Assembly (NCBI RefSeq): GCF_007362955.1
Contig: NZ_CP041696.1
Location: forward strand, 3,968,001 to 4,032,000
DNA length: 64,000 nt
Direction of reading: 5' to 3'
Source of the DNA: Lysinibacillus fusiformis
GTDB lineage: Bacteria > Bacillota > Bacilli > Bacillales_A > Planococcaceae
Notes under the pieces: model-generated
The model's database searches: none
What the model was told of the DNA's origin: nothing
What the model saw: only the letters and a program-made list of their open reading frames with translations
In this document: in pieces, positions 53,744 to 62,465 of the stretch
Position numbering within the stretch: position 1 is the first letter of the stretch
How the letters are laid out: each line of letters opens with the position of its first letter
Made by a program: the position numbers and the translations under genes

Positions 53744-53807
53744 CGGAGTGCATTAGTTGAATAAGCTAGAAGAAGACCACTCCGTGATGGGTGGTCTTCT
53801 TCTTTAT

Positions 53808-55694
53808 GTGCGCCCAGCATGGGCGTAGTCTATAGGGTGCAAGTCCCGAACTGTGAAGGCAGAAGTAATAGTTAGCTTAACGCAAGGGTGTTCGCGGTGA
53901 CGCGGAATCTGAAGGAAGCGAGCGGCAAACCTCCGGTCTGAGGAACACGAACTTCATAGAAGGCTATGTACGACTGGGTGAGTTTGCATAACAAAACGAA
54001 GCCCTTTCTGCCGAAGGTGATATGTAGTAAATGAAGCAGATAGATGGAGGGAAAGACTACGTTCTTACCTGGGGAGGTCTGGTTGGTACGCCAAGTACAC
54101 TTGGTAACCTATTCAGTGATGAATAGCTGAACAATCAGAAGTCAGCAGAAGCCGTAGTACCATTCTGACTCGAGAAGGATGGGAAGGGCTGAACAATTAA
54201 GAGAGAACAACATCTTGGCATTCAGTAAACTGCAAAGAACACAGATAACCGATAAGGCATGCTTGAAGGAGGAAATGGTGAATCCCATGGGGGACTTCAA
54301 GATGGTGGAGCAGAACTGACATAAGAAGAACTGTTGTTCACGGAAAGAGGCGTAACCAATGTTAATGGAACGAATCCTGTCACGCGAAAATCTGCTCTCT
54401 GCCTTAAAACGGGTGGAGCGTAATAAAGGGAGCCACGGTATCGACGAAATGCCCGTACAAAACCTACGTAAGCATATCCTACAACACTGGGAAACCATGA
54501 AAATGGAACTTCTTCAGGGAACTTATGAACCGCAGCCTGTCCGCAGAGTCGAAATCCCGAAACCTGCAGGTGGTGTGCGTTTATTAGGTATCCCTACCGT
54601 GACAGACCGTTTTATTCAACAAGCCATTGCCCAAGTGTTAACTTTTCTATATGACCCGACTTTTTCAGACCATAGTTACGGGTTTTGACCAAATTGAAGC
54701 GCTCATGGAGCGATAAGGGAAGCAAAAGGATATATACGGGAAGGGAATCGCTGGGTAGTGGACATAGACTTGGAGAAATTCTTCGACAAGGTGAACCATG
54801 ATAGGCTCATGGGTGTACTTGCGAAACGAATCGAAGATAAGCATCTGCTTAAGTTAATCCGTAAATACTTGAAATCGGGCATCATGATAAATGGTATCGT
54901 GACAACTAGTGAAGAAGGTACTCCGCAAGGAGGTCCCCTAAGTCCACTGCTTTCCAACATCGTACTTGATGAACTGGACAAGGAATTGGAGGAAAGAGGT
55001 CATAAATTTGTAAGATACGCCGATGACTGCAATATCTATGTGAAAACAAAGAAATCAGGCAATCGGGTCATGAACTCTGTTACTTGGTTTATTGAAGGGA
55101 AACTTAAGTTGAAAGTTAACCTGAATAAGTCAGCAGTAGACCGTCCTTGAAAAAGGAAGTTTCTTGGATTCAGTTTCACTAATGGTATAGAACCAAAGGT
55201 TCGCATCGCCAAAGAAAGCGTGAAACGGATGAAGAACAAAATTCGAGAGATAACCTCTAGGAAGAAACCTTATTCGATGGATTATCGTATCCAGGAACTC
55301 AATCAATACCTGATAGGGTGGAGCGGTTACTTCGCATTGGCAGATACGCCAAGTGTTTTCAGGAACTTCGATTCGTGGATCAGAAGAAGACTTCGAATGT
55401 GTACGTGGAAGGATTGGAAGCTACCAAGAACCAAGGTGAGAAAACTCATAGGGTTAGGCGCCTCGAAAGGAAAGGCTTACGAATGGGGCAACTCACGTAA
55501 AAGTTACTGGAGAATATCTAAAAGCCCGATACTAGACAGAACCCTCGGAAACTCCTATTGGAGTTCCCGAGGGCTCAAAAGTCTATTAGCTCGTTATGAA
55601 ACTTTGCGTTATCCTCTTAATGGAACCGCCGTATACCGAACGGTACGTACGGTGGTGTGAGAGGTCGGGAGTTAATCACTCCCTCCTACTCGAT
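53808..55694 (+). mobile_element. Group IIC intron, copy 2, full length (1887 bp)
   Basis: Same ends as copy 1 (GTGCGCCCAGC ... TACTCGAT) and the same insertion point after CTTCTTCTTTAT of a left module. RNA domains look complete, so it might still splice if a maturase is supplied, but its own reverse transcriptase has two stops. Confidence 0.88.
54359..55660 (+). pseudogene. ltrA: Intron-encoded reverse transcriptase/maturase with two nonsense codons
   Basis: Stops at 54686 (TGA for CGA, Arg in GFRPN) and 55148 (TGA for TGG, Trp in the DRPWKR segment); both are transitions. The catalytic core is present: EEGTPQGGPLSPLLSNIVLD and VRYADDCNIYVK. Compared with copy 1, the terminal TGA is TGG, so the frame reads on to 55660. 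The N- and C-terminal domains match GsI-IIC-type proteins. Confidence 0.88.
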
Positions 55695-55977
55695 TTCCTT
55701 ATTTATGTTTTTTCATTTATGTGCCTATTATCATAACAGGTCAGGTTGATAGTGCGACTGATTTTATTAAAGATAAGTATAGGGGATTAAATCCAAATAA
55801 AATGAATTTGAGGTATTATTAAACTAACGGCGCAGGATAGTAGAATAGACAGTCAGTTTCAATTGATTAAAAAAAAGCGTGTTTTGATCAAATTTTTTTC
55901 AAAACACTTAGTTGAAGAAAATAATTTTAAACACCATTTATCCTGCACTAAGGTACATGGGTGATAATTTAAATGGG

Positions 55978-56371
55978 ATGAATATTAGTTGAGATATCAT
56001 ATCCATCAACTCGCTGAAAGTGTAGTATCAATAAAGAAACAATAAGATATTACGAAAAGATAGTTTGCTTTTTAAACTGTCCCGTACAACTGCTGGTTAT
56101 AGGATATATACAGATGAAACTGTTATAGAGTACAGTTTATTAAACAAATGCAAGGCCTAGGATTTTCTTTAGTAAAAATTGATGAATTACTTGGAGTAGG
56201 TGATAAAATAATGAACGATGTAAGAACGTGTATGACTTTGTAATCCAAAAAATCGTTGAGATACAAAAGAAAATTAGAGATTTAAAAAGAATCGAACATA
56301 TGCTTATTAATTTGAAAGAATGCTGTCCTGACGAAAAATCTTTACATAAATGCCTATCATCGAAAATTTAA
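55978..56371 (+). pseudogene. merR: MerR-type mercury regulator, multiply frameshifted
   Basis: Pieces in successive frames reconstruct a Gram-positive MerR: YHIHQLAESVVSIKK, IRYYEK, TAGYRIYTDE, FIKQMQGLGFSLVKIDELLG, FVIQKIVEIQKKIRDLKRIE, LKECCPDEKSLHKCPIIENL. ECCPDEKSLH matches the C-terminal metal-site Cys region of MerR1 proteins. At least three slips. A mer operon probably once stood here; merA and merP are absent. Confidence 0.8.
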
Positions 56372-56435
56372 TGTATGAAGAAAAGATAGTAGAAGGATAT
56401 TTATAGAAATAATAAATAATAAAGGCGTGAGAACG

Positions 56436-56897
56436 ATGAAAGATTGTTGTAGTAGTAATCTTAAAGAAACAAAAATTGAACATAGTGGTAATTGTCCATT
56501 ATGTAAAACTAAGGCAAAAAATGTAAAGTTGATTACACTAAAATCATTACTCAAACCATCAGCATTAGAAACATTAAATGCGGAATCAACTCACTATTTT
56601 TGTTCAACTAAAGATTGTGATGTAGTCTATTTTGATACAATTAATAAAAAGTATCTTATATCTGACATAAAGGTATCTGTTCATCAAAAAGATGACTCAA
56701 CAACTATCCCGATCTGCTACTGCTTTGATTGGACAAAAGAGAAAATTGGGAAATATGTAAAACAAGAACTTGTCCCTAAACCTATTGAACAAATTCGAGA
56801 AAATATAAAAGAAAATAGATGTGGATGTGAAGTAAATAATCCACAAGGAAGTTGCTGTTTGGGCAATGTTACGAAGTATATAAAAAGCCTTTCATAA
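56436..56897 (+). CDS. CopZ-like zinc/[2Fe-2S] cysteine-rich protein, mer-operon relative
   Basis: 153 residues with paired Cys clusters: MKDCCSSN, CPLCKTKAKNVKLITLKSLL, YFCSTKDCDVVYFDT, ICYCFDWTK and RCGCEVNNPQGSCCLGN. The order matches the N-terminal Zn/Fe-S domain of Archaeoglobus CopZ and related proteins encoded in Gram-positive mercury operons. Probably a cytosolic metal-handling or redox protein. It directly follows the dead merR and appears intact, the sole survivor of the operon. ATG 56436 is preferred over the GTG 9 bp upstream. Confidence 0.8.
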   Translation: MKDCCSSNLKETKIEHSGNCPLCKTKAKNVKLITLKSLLKPSALETLNAESTHYFCSTKDCDVVYFDTINKKYLISDIKVSVHQKDDSTTIPICYCFDWTKEKIGKYVKQELVPKPIEQIRENIKENRCGCEVNNPQGSCCLGNVTKYIKSLS

Positions 56898-57054
56898 CAA
56901 AAATTTGCAACATACTGATTCAACTAACGATGCAGTTTAGTTGAATCAGAATAGTTGTAGTATGCATGAAGTAAATAATTTCTGTAACACCAATACTATA
57001 AATGCAAATAATCTATATTTGTCATAGAAATAATTAGTGATCTTCTTTTTTGTA

Positions 57055-57081
57055 TTGAATTTTAGTTTAAAATAGTATAAT
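57055..57081 (+). promoter_or_regulatory. Possible promoter of the T-box transcript
   Basis: TTGAAT, 15 bp, TATAAT. Spacing is short, but the -10 is perfect and lies ~30 bp before the predicted T-box stem I. Confidence 0.4.
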
Positions 57082-57104
57082 ATTTACAAAATTACATATA
57101 AAAA

Positions 57105-57389
57105 GCTATGAAAAGAAGAGTAAACATACGTACTATCTATAGAGACCTCTGGCAGCTGAAAAAGAGGGATAGGAAATGTGTTGAAACAAGGCTTGGAGCT
57201 GTGCTTTGGATTTGTTTGTTGGAACAATGATGATGCAACGTATTCTCACGTTAAAGAGATAGAGTATCGCAGGTGATGTATTCACAAAGCCGTACTCGAT
57301 AAGGCTTCTGCAGCAATGTAGAAATGAACTGGGGTGGCACCGCGATATGACTCGCCCCCAAGATAAATATCTTGGGGGTGAGTTTTTTT
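57105..57389 (+). promoter_or_regulatory. T-box riboswitch leader with terminator
   Basis: Contains the T-box sequence GGGGTGGCACCGCG (57331-57344). Stem I upstream has an AGAGA bulge and an apical hairpin CCTCT / AGAGG enclosed by CTATC / GATAG (about 57138-57175). It ends in a strong terminator: ACTCGCCCCCAAGATA (57350-57365) pairs with TATCTTGGGGGTGAGT (57368-57383) and is followed by seven T. TGGC in the T-box bulge predicts a tRNA with discriminator G. I could not fix the specifier codon. Uncharged tRNA would allow transcription of the MFS gene. Confidence 0.85.
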
Positions 57390-57428
57390 ATTTTGTTTTA
57401 CAAAAGAATAAAATAGGGAGTGGTGATT

Positions 57429-58655
57429 ATGTCCAGATGGAAGTATCCTTTAATACTATTAGGGGGAATAGGCATTTCAAATGTGGGTGCATGGGTTTAC
57501 CTAATCGCACTAAATTTAATTATATTGAATGAAACAGGTTCCCCACTTGCAATTGCTTTATTATATATACTAGGTCCAATTGCAACTATATGTTCGAATG
57601 CTTGGGCAGGTAGTTTAATTGATCGGGTAAATACACGGCGACTTATGATGGGAATAGACGTTTTCCGAGCAATATGTATTGCGTTAATTCCATTTTTACC
57701 TTCACTTATTTATGTTTATGTACTAGCGTTTATCATTAATATGGGAAGTGCTATTTTTCAACCTACATCGATGGTTTATATGACTAAACTAATACCTGAA
57801 AAAGATCGGCAACGCTTTAATGCACTACGTAGTTTTATCAACTCTTGTGGTTCACTAATAGGTCCTGCCATTGCTGGGTTTTTATTTTGGATGGGTACTC
57901 CTTATACCGCCATCCATGTGAATGCAGTGGCTTTATTTTTTTCGGCACTTATTATAATGATGCTACCAAATGTTGATTCAAGACTCGAAGAGACAGAGGG
58001 GCAAAGATTTACCTGGGATTTGATAAAAAATGACTTTCGGATTGTTTTTAATTTCAGTAAGGACTATACCTATGTCACAAAGATTTATTTATTATTTAGT
58101 GGTACTACTATATTCATGACTGCAATAGATTCTCTCGAGGCAGCATTTGCTAAAGGAGTACTTTCAATATCAGACACCAATTATGGGTTTTTATTAAGTG
58201 TCTTTGGAGCTGGAATAATAATAGGATCAATTATTAATTCAGTATTTTCAAAACAACTTGCAGTTAATCTTTTAATAGGTATTGGTACCATTTTTACCTC
58301 ATTAGGTTATATAGTCCTTTATAGTTCGAGTGGCTTTTTTAGTGCAGTGCCTGGTGTATTTTTAATAGGGTTTGCTGTAACGTTTGCAAATACAGGGTAT
58401 TTGACTTTCTACCAAAATCATGTTCCTGTGAGGATGATGGGAAGATTCGGAAGCATCTTTAGTGTCATTGAAGCAGGTTTCATTGTTGCTTTAACGATTT
58501 TAATAGGTTTAGCTGCTGAATTAATTTCGATTCGTCCTGTAGGGTTAATAGGTTCATTTGCCTTCTTCTTATTAGGGTTATTGGCATTGAATGCTGTATC
58601 AGGAGCAAAACGGCAGGAATATTTTAAAAAAGGTGCTCCTTCTTTAAACAGTTAA
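57429..58655 (+). CDS. MFS transporter (DHA3/MFS_3-like exporter), T-box controlled
   Basis: About 408 residues, 12 predicted helices (from YPLILLGGIGISNVGAWVYL to GSFAFFLLGLLALNAV). The motif between helices 2 and 3 reads WAGSLIDRVNTRR, the MFS A-motif variant of macrolide-efflux-like DHA3 members. ATG 57429 is 7 bp after AGGGAGTGG. Because the leader is a T-box, the transporter should be induced when one amino acid is short, implying amino-acid uptake or export of a compound that interferes with aminoacylation. Substrate unknown. Confidence 0.85.
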   Translation: MSRWKYPLILLGGIGISNVGAWVYLIALNLIILNETGSPLAIALLYILGPIATICSNAWAGSLIDRVNTRRLMMGIDVFRAICIALIPFLPSLIYVYVLAFIINMGSAIFQPTSMVYMTKLIPEKDRQRFNALRSFINSCGSLIGPAIAGFLFWMGTPYTAIHVNAVALFFSALIIMMLPNVDSRLEETEGQRFTWDLIKNDFRIVFNFSKDYTYVTKIYLLFSGTTIFMTAIDSLEAAFAKGVLSISDTNYGFLLSVFGAGIIIGSIINSVFSKQLAVNLLIGIGTIFTSLGYIVLYSSSGFFSAVPGVFLIGFAVTFANTGYLTFYQNHVPVRMMGRFGSIFSVIEAGFIVALTILIGLAAELISIRPVGLIGSFAFFLLGLLALNAVSGAKRQEYFKKGAPSLNS

Positions 58656-58660
58656 TTCGT

Positions 58661-58698
58661 AAAAGGCTTGACCGATAAAGTAGTCGGCAAGCCTTTTG
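58661..58698 (+). terminator. Rho-independent terminator after the MFS gene
   Basis: AAAAGGCTTG / CAAGCCTTTT stem extended internally by ACCG/CGGC-type pairing; T tract included in the 3' arm. Confidence 0.75.
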
Positions 58699-58845
58699 CT
58701 GCACCAGATTTATAGTTGTTGAACTAACCAGCTAATTGTTGGTGAAGAACTGTACTTAAACTAACGGAGCGGGTTGGTTGAATAAATGAAACTTGCTATT
58801 AATGTATAGTTAGTATAGATATGTCAAATGGGGGAAACGAACATC

Positions 58846-59394
58846 ATGAAACAAGTGCTACTTTTAATATATGGTTGTAACTTAGACCATTCCAATATTA
58901 GCTTTTTAGAGAAGGATCGATTGAGTCGATTTGAGGTAGAATGGGATTACGTTCCTTGTAAGTTAAATGAAAAACGGGATATATTATTTCAATATGATGT
59001 TTATGATGTGAACTTGGAAAAGAATCGAAAGTGTTCATGTAGGTGGTTTAGTAAATATTTAATTAGTGAACGTCAATTAGACGCTTTTGAATACTCACTT
59101 TCTAAATTAAATATGGGCAAGTATATCCGTTGTAATCCAAATATTAGGGGGCACATTGAGGTAATTGTAAATGATTTAGAATATTCTGCAGGTATACTAG
59201 GAACTGAAGATAATAAAATGTTAATTTTTTTAATAGATGAAGAATCAGAAAATAATGAAATGATTCGCTCTAAATTACATTTAGTTCCAATGGAAATGCA
59301 GTTTTTAACTATTGATAATGGATTTAGTTACGAAGAAGAAAAGTTGAAAGTGAAAGAATGGATAGAGGGAATTTTACGTGCGATTGTTTTATAA
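58846..59394 (+). CDS. Hypothetical protein (182 aa)
   Basis: Begins MKQVLLLIYGCNLDHSNISF; soluble, alpha/beta, with RKCSCRWFSKYL and RCNPNIRGHIEVIVNDLEYS. An ATG 18 bp upstream lacks a ribosome site. The final codons (GILRAIVL) lie inside a repeat hairpin (GTGCGATTGTTTTATAAAA / CAGTCGC), so the repeat supplies both stop codon and terminator. Family not recognised. Confidence 0.65.
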   Translation: MKQVLLLIYGCNLDHSNISFLEKDRLSRFEVEWDYVPCKLNEKRDILFQYDVYDVNLEKNRKCSCRWFSKYLISERQLDAFEYSLSKLNMGKYIRCNPNIRGHIEVIVNDLEYSAGILGTEDNKMLIFLIDEESENNEMIRSKLHLVPMEMQFLTIDNGFSYEEEKLKVKEWIEGILRAIVL

Positions 59395-59706
59395 AAACAG
59401 TCGCTTATTATGCTAACGGAGACTTTACTTGAAAATCATTGAGCTGTTTAGACAGTTCAATGATTTTCTTCAACTAACGGCGCAGAATAGTTAAAGAAGA
59501 TGTGCTATAATTTGGTGTTGGTTTGAAATAAAGATGTATTGTTTATAAGAAAGTCGTACCGTTTTGAACAAAGTTTAACCGTTTACAATAAAACGAACAG
59601 GAATTATCAGTTTAGTTAAAGAATATAATCTTGTTTTGTCAATTATCTCGAAATAAATGGTATATTATTGGAAACGTTACAAACATAAATGGGGAAAATT
59701 AATTAA

Positions 59707-60570
59707 TCTATCGTTGATGTTTTTTCACAAGGGAAGTATACAGGAAATCAACTTGCTGTTTTTATAAATGCTGAAAAAATTCAAGAGGATGAAATGCAAC
59801 AAATAGCCAAGGAAATTAATTTTTCCGAGTCTACTTTTATCTTATCAAATACAAAAAAAGATAATGGTTATGACGTTCGTATTTTTACACCTAATGAAGA
59901 GATTCCTTTTGCTGGACATCCGACTTTAGGAACTGCATATGTCATTCAAAATGAAATATTAGAGAGACCCTGTGAGAGAATCATTTTAAATTATAAAGCT
60001 GGACAGATTCCTGTTTTGTTCGATAATCAAGAAGAAATTCTATGGATGAAACAAAATGAACCAACTTTTGGTCAGGTTTTAGATACAAATAAGGTTTCCG
60101 ATGTTTTAAATATAAATAAAGAATACATAGATACTAGATTTCCTATCCAAGAAGTTTCAACTGGACTTCCAGTAATTGTGGTACCTTTAAAATCTTTAGA
60201 AGCAGTAAAAAAAGTAAGCATAGACAGAGAAAAATACTTTGAGTTAATTGAACATACTGATGCAAAAGCAATTATGGTTTTTTCTCCTGAAGCATATAGT
60301 TCTGAAAATGATTTAAATGTTCGAGACTTTGCAGAGTATTATGGTATTCCCGAAGACGCAGCTACTGGAAGTTCTAATGGATGTTTAGCATCTTACTTAG
60401 TTAAATACAGATATTTCGAAACAAAGGAAATAAATATTCGTGTAGAACAGGGAAATGAAATTAACAGACCTTCTTTATTATTTTTAAAGGCAAGTGATGA
60501 TAACAGGAGAATCAACGTTTATGTTGGAGGCAAAGTAGAAAAAATTGCCCAGGGCGAATGGTTTTTATAA
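59707..60570 (+). CDS. PhzF-family isomerase, start codon lost or non-canonical
   Basis: Encodes IVDVFSQGKYTGNQLAVFIN, then INFSESTFIL with the conserved catalytic Glu, EIPFAGHPTLGTAYV and EDAATGSSNGCLASYLV; C-terminal GNEINRPSLLFLKA. This covers the whole PhzF fold (diaminopimelate-epimerase-like). In frame, TAA lies directly before the first codons and no ATG, GTG or TTG occurs before the ATG at 59794, which would delete the first beta-strand. So the 5' end is damaged or a rare start is used. Substrate unknown. Confidence 0.75.
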   Translation, partial: SIVDVFSQGKYTGNQLAVFINAEKIQEDEMQQIAKEINFSESTFILSNTKKDNGYDVRIFTPNEEIPFAGHPTLGTAYVIQNEILERPCERIILNYKAGQIPVLFDNQEEILWMKQNEPTFGQVLDTNKVSDVLNINKEYIDTRFPIQEVSTGLPVIVVPLKSLEAVKKVSIDREKYFELIEHTDAKAIMVFSPEAYSSENDLNVRDFAEYYGIPEDAATGSSNGCLASYLVKYRYFETKEINIRVEQGNEINRPSLLFLKASDDNRRINVYVGGKVEKIAQGEWFL

Positions 60571-60589
60571 TAATCTTCTTTCTTCAACT

Positions 60590-60658
60590 CCCATGAAAGA
60601 ACGTAATAATCTTTCATTTTCTGTGGTGTAGTGTTGATAGTACGCGACATGGATGGCT
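60590..60658 (+). repeat. B element (69 nt)
   Basis: Between CAACT and AACGGGTTAGTT; the right core after it is shortened. It is followed by GTGTTGTTTAACTTGTGTTC, then AACAAGCGGGCC (60672-60712), a module also at 21758-21795 and 52158-52200. Confidence 0.88.
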
Positions 60659-60782
60659 AACGGGTTAGTTGAAGCGTGTTGTTTAACTTGTGTTCAACAA
60701 GCGGGCCAATTAATAAAGTAATGCATTGTGAACATAGGAGCAATATGAAATAATTCTCGAAAAATTGATTGGAGGAGTAAAA

Positions 60783-61397
60783 ATGCAAGGCTTTAAACGC
60801 TACTGCTCGTTTGTAATTCTTATCTTGTTGTTAACAGGATGTGCGGGTATGGAAAAAGATAAAACGTCCTCAAATGCGAAAATAACTATTGAGCCATATA
60901 ACATGAGTGAAAAAGAAAGTCTGCTTATTAGCAAATCGGGAGTAGGGCATATTGAATTTTTTAAACTAAATGGCACTTTAGCTGAAGATGATGATTTGCA
61001 AATCTCAGTGGAAGTATTTGAAAAAGGTAAGTTTAAAGAAGAATTGCTAAAAACCTGGGATAACCCCGAAAAAAATTATAAAGATATCCTCATTTCATTT
61101 GGGATAAGTGACTTTAACGATGAAGTTCTTCCCTTAAAATTGATATCTGGCATACCTTCTGGGCTTGCTACAACGAATTATGCAAATAACATGACGTCTT
61201 CTTCTTTCAGTAATTTAGTAGGCGAAAAGGTTACTTTAAAGAAAAACAAACCTGTTTATTTAGCGGCATGGCTAGGCACTACAAAAAATGAGCTACGTGC
61301 TGTAGGAAGCGAAAATGGCGAATTACCTGCCAGCATTGCAGAAACTGAGCTCGCATTTTTATACAGAGTTTTATGGACTGATAAGGAAAAGAATTAA
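60783..61397 (+). CDS. Lipoprotein (204 aa)
   Basis: GGAGGAG precedes the ATG. Signal with lipobox LLTGC (about residues 18-22). The ~180-residue domain (MSEKESLLISKSGVGHIEFF; KPVYLAAWLGTTKNELRAVG) looks beta-rich. Family not recognised. A degenerate repeat core and left modules (61459 and 61503) follow. Confidence 0.8.
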   Translation: MQGFKRYCSFVILILLLTGCAGMEKDKTSSNAKITIEPYNMSEKESLLISKSGVGHIEFFKLNGTLAEDDDLQISVEVFEKGKFKEELLKTWDNPEKNYKDILISFGISDFNDEVLPLKLISGIPSGLATTNYANNMTSSSFSNLVGEKVTLKKNKPVYLAAWLGTTKNELRAVGSENGELPASIAETELAFLYRVLWTDKEKN

Positions 61398-61660
61398 CAT
61401 TAGCAGTGTAATCGGAATAAGGAGATACCGGACCTGGTATTATCTATTGGGTAATTCAATTAACGGGCGCGATTGTTTAATAAGCGTCTCGGTTCTTATA
61501 AATAACGGGGTGCTTTAGTTGAATAATCCATAAAAAAGAAGACCACTCCATGTTATATAAGGGTATATGGATAGAGGATAATTAGTCTATTATATAGGCT
61601 GTTATCCTCTTTTTATTTGCATAATAGTCTAAAAATACAATGGTTGATTAATAAGAATAA

Positions 61661-61908
61661 ATTGTATATTATGAATATTGCAGAAAGAACATTTGTTTGT
61701 ATGAGGGAGCCTCGGTCCGAGGTAGGACTCCGCAGAAACGAAGTTTCGAGGACCTTATAGAAACAAACATACTTGAAGCTAATGAAAAGAACTTAGAGAG
61801 ATACCAAGACATATATAATACCATTAACCAATGATAACTGCTTGGGAATGTAACGTTTATCCTGTGCCACCTGAACAGACGGGGGAGTCTGCTCAAAAGA
61901 ACGATTAA
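61661..61908 (+). pseudogene. Frameshifted gene fragment of unknown family
   Basis: No start codon after the preceding TAA. Reads VYYEYCRKNICLYEGASVRG, RTPQKRSFEDLIETNILEAN and EKNLERYQDIYNTIN; after a slip near 61832 it continues ITAWECNVYPVPPEQTGESA. Composition is normal for coding DNA. I cannot name the family; the basic/helical character is compatible with a recombinase or restriction-type protein. A perfect palindrome CCTCGGTCCGAGG lies within it. Confidence 0.45.
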
Positions 61909-61994
61909 CTATATTATACATCTATCTTTTTTCACTAACCCACCCTGAATCCCCGACAAAGCAATAAATCCCATCAGTAGGTAAGCGAATATAT

Positions 61995-62465
61995 TTAGCT
62001 GTATTTAAAGATACTAACAAAATAGCTTTCTTCAGGAAAGTCACCTAAATATTTAAAACCATTCCTTGAATAAAACTGTTTTAATTTTTCATTTCCAGCC
62101 CAACAGTCTAAATATAAGGTTTTATCTAATTCTTTTACAAAAAAACAAGCAAATTCTGTTATAGCGGAGCCAATGTTTTTCCCTTGAAACTTGGGTAAAA
62201 TGGCAATTTGAGATAGATATTTACCTTTTTCATCAAGGGAAAATTCATTTATATTATCTATATCATATATACAAAACGTTCCTAGCATTTCTTCTTCTAC
62301 TAATAAAACGTACAAATAGTTATTCTTTAATTGGTTTATAATTTTATTGTCATCCCAAGGGTATTCCCATTGTTGTATTCCTTTTTGTTGTAAATTTAAA
62401 GTAACCTCATTCAATATATACACCACTTGCGAGAAGTCATCGATTTTGGCTAATCTTATTTCCAC
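61995..62465 (-). CDS. GNAT-family N-acetyltransferase
   Basis: 156 residues. Core acetyl-CoA site: LSQIAILPKFQGKNIGSAIT (Q/RxxGxG/A motif as QGKNIGSA). Strand 5 to helix: LYLDCWAGNEKLKQFYSRNG, then FKYLGDF. N-terminal MEIRLAKIDDFSQVVYILNE is typical. GAAAGGAG precedes the ATG. Substrate unknown. Confidence 0.9.
   Translation of the reverse strand: MEIRLAKIDDFSQVVYILNEVTLNLQQKGIQQWEYPWDDNKIINQLKNNYLYVLLVEEEMLGTFCIYDIDNINEFSLDEKGKYLSQIAILPKFQGKNIGSAITEFACFFVKELDKTLYLDCWAGNEKLKQFYSRNGFKYLGDFPEESYFVSIFKYS

Larger units (their letters stand above)
53492..55783 (+). repeat. Segmental duplication, copy 2
   Basis: Duplicate of 37630-39631 with the full-length intron. The left border is again GGTTAAGGGGG. 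Outside the 294-bp deletion only scattered base changes separate the two. Confidence 0.9.

Noticed and set aside
28832..55150. UGA read as Trp or selenocysteine
   Set aside because: Affected genes carry other lesions too, TAG is also involved, and no recoding element is seen.
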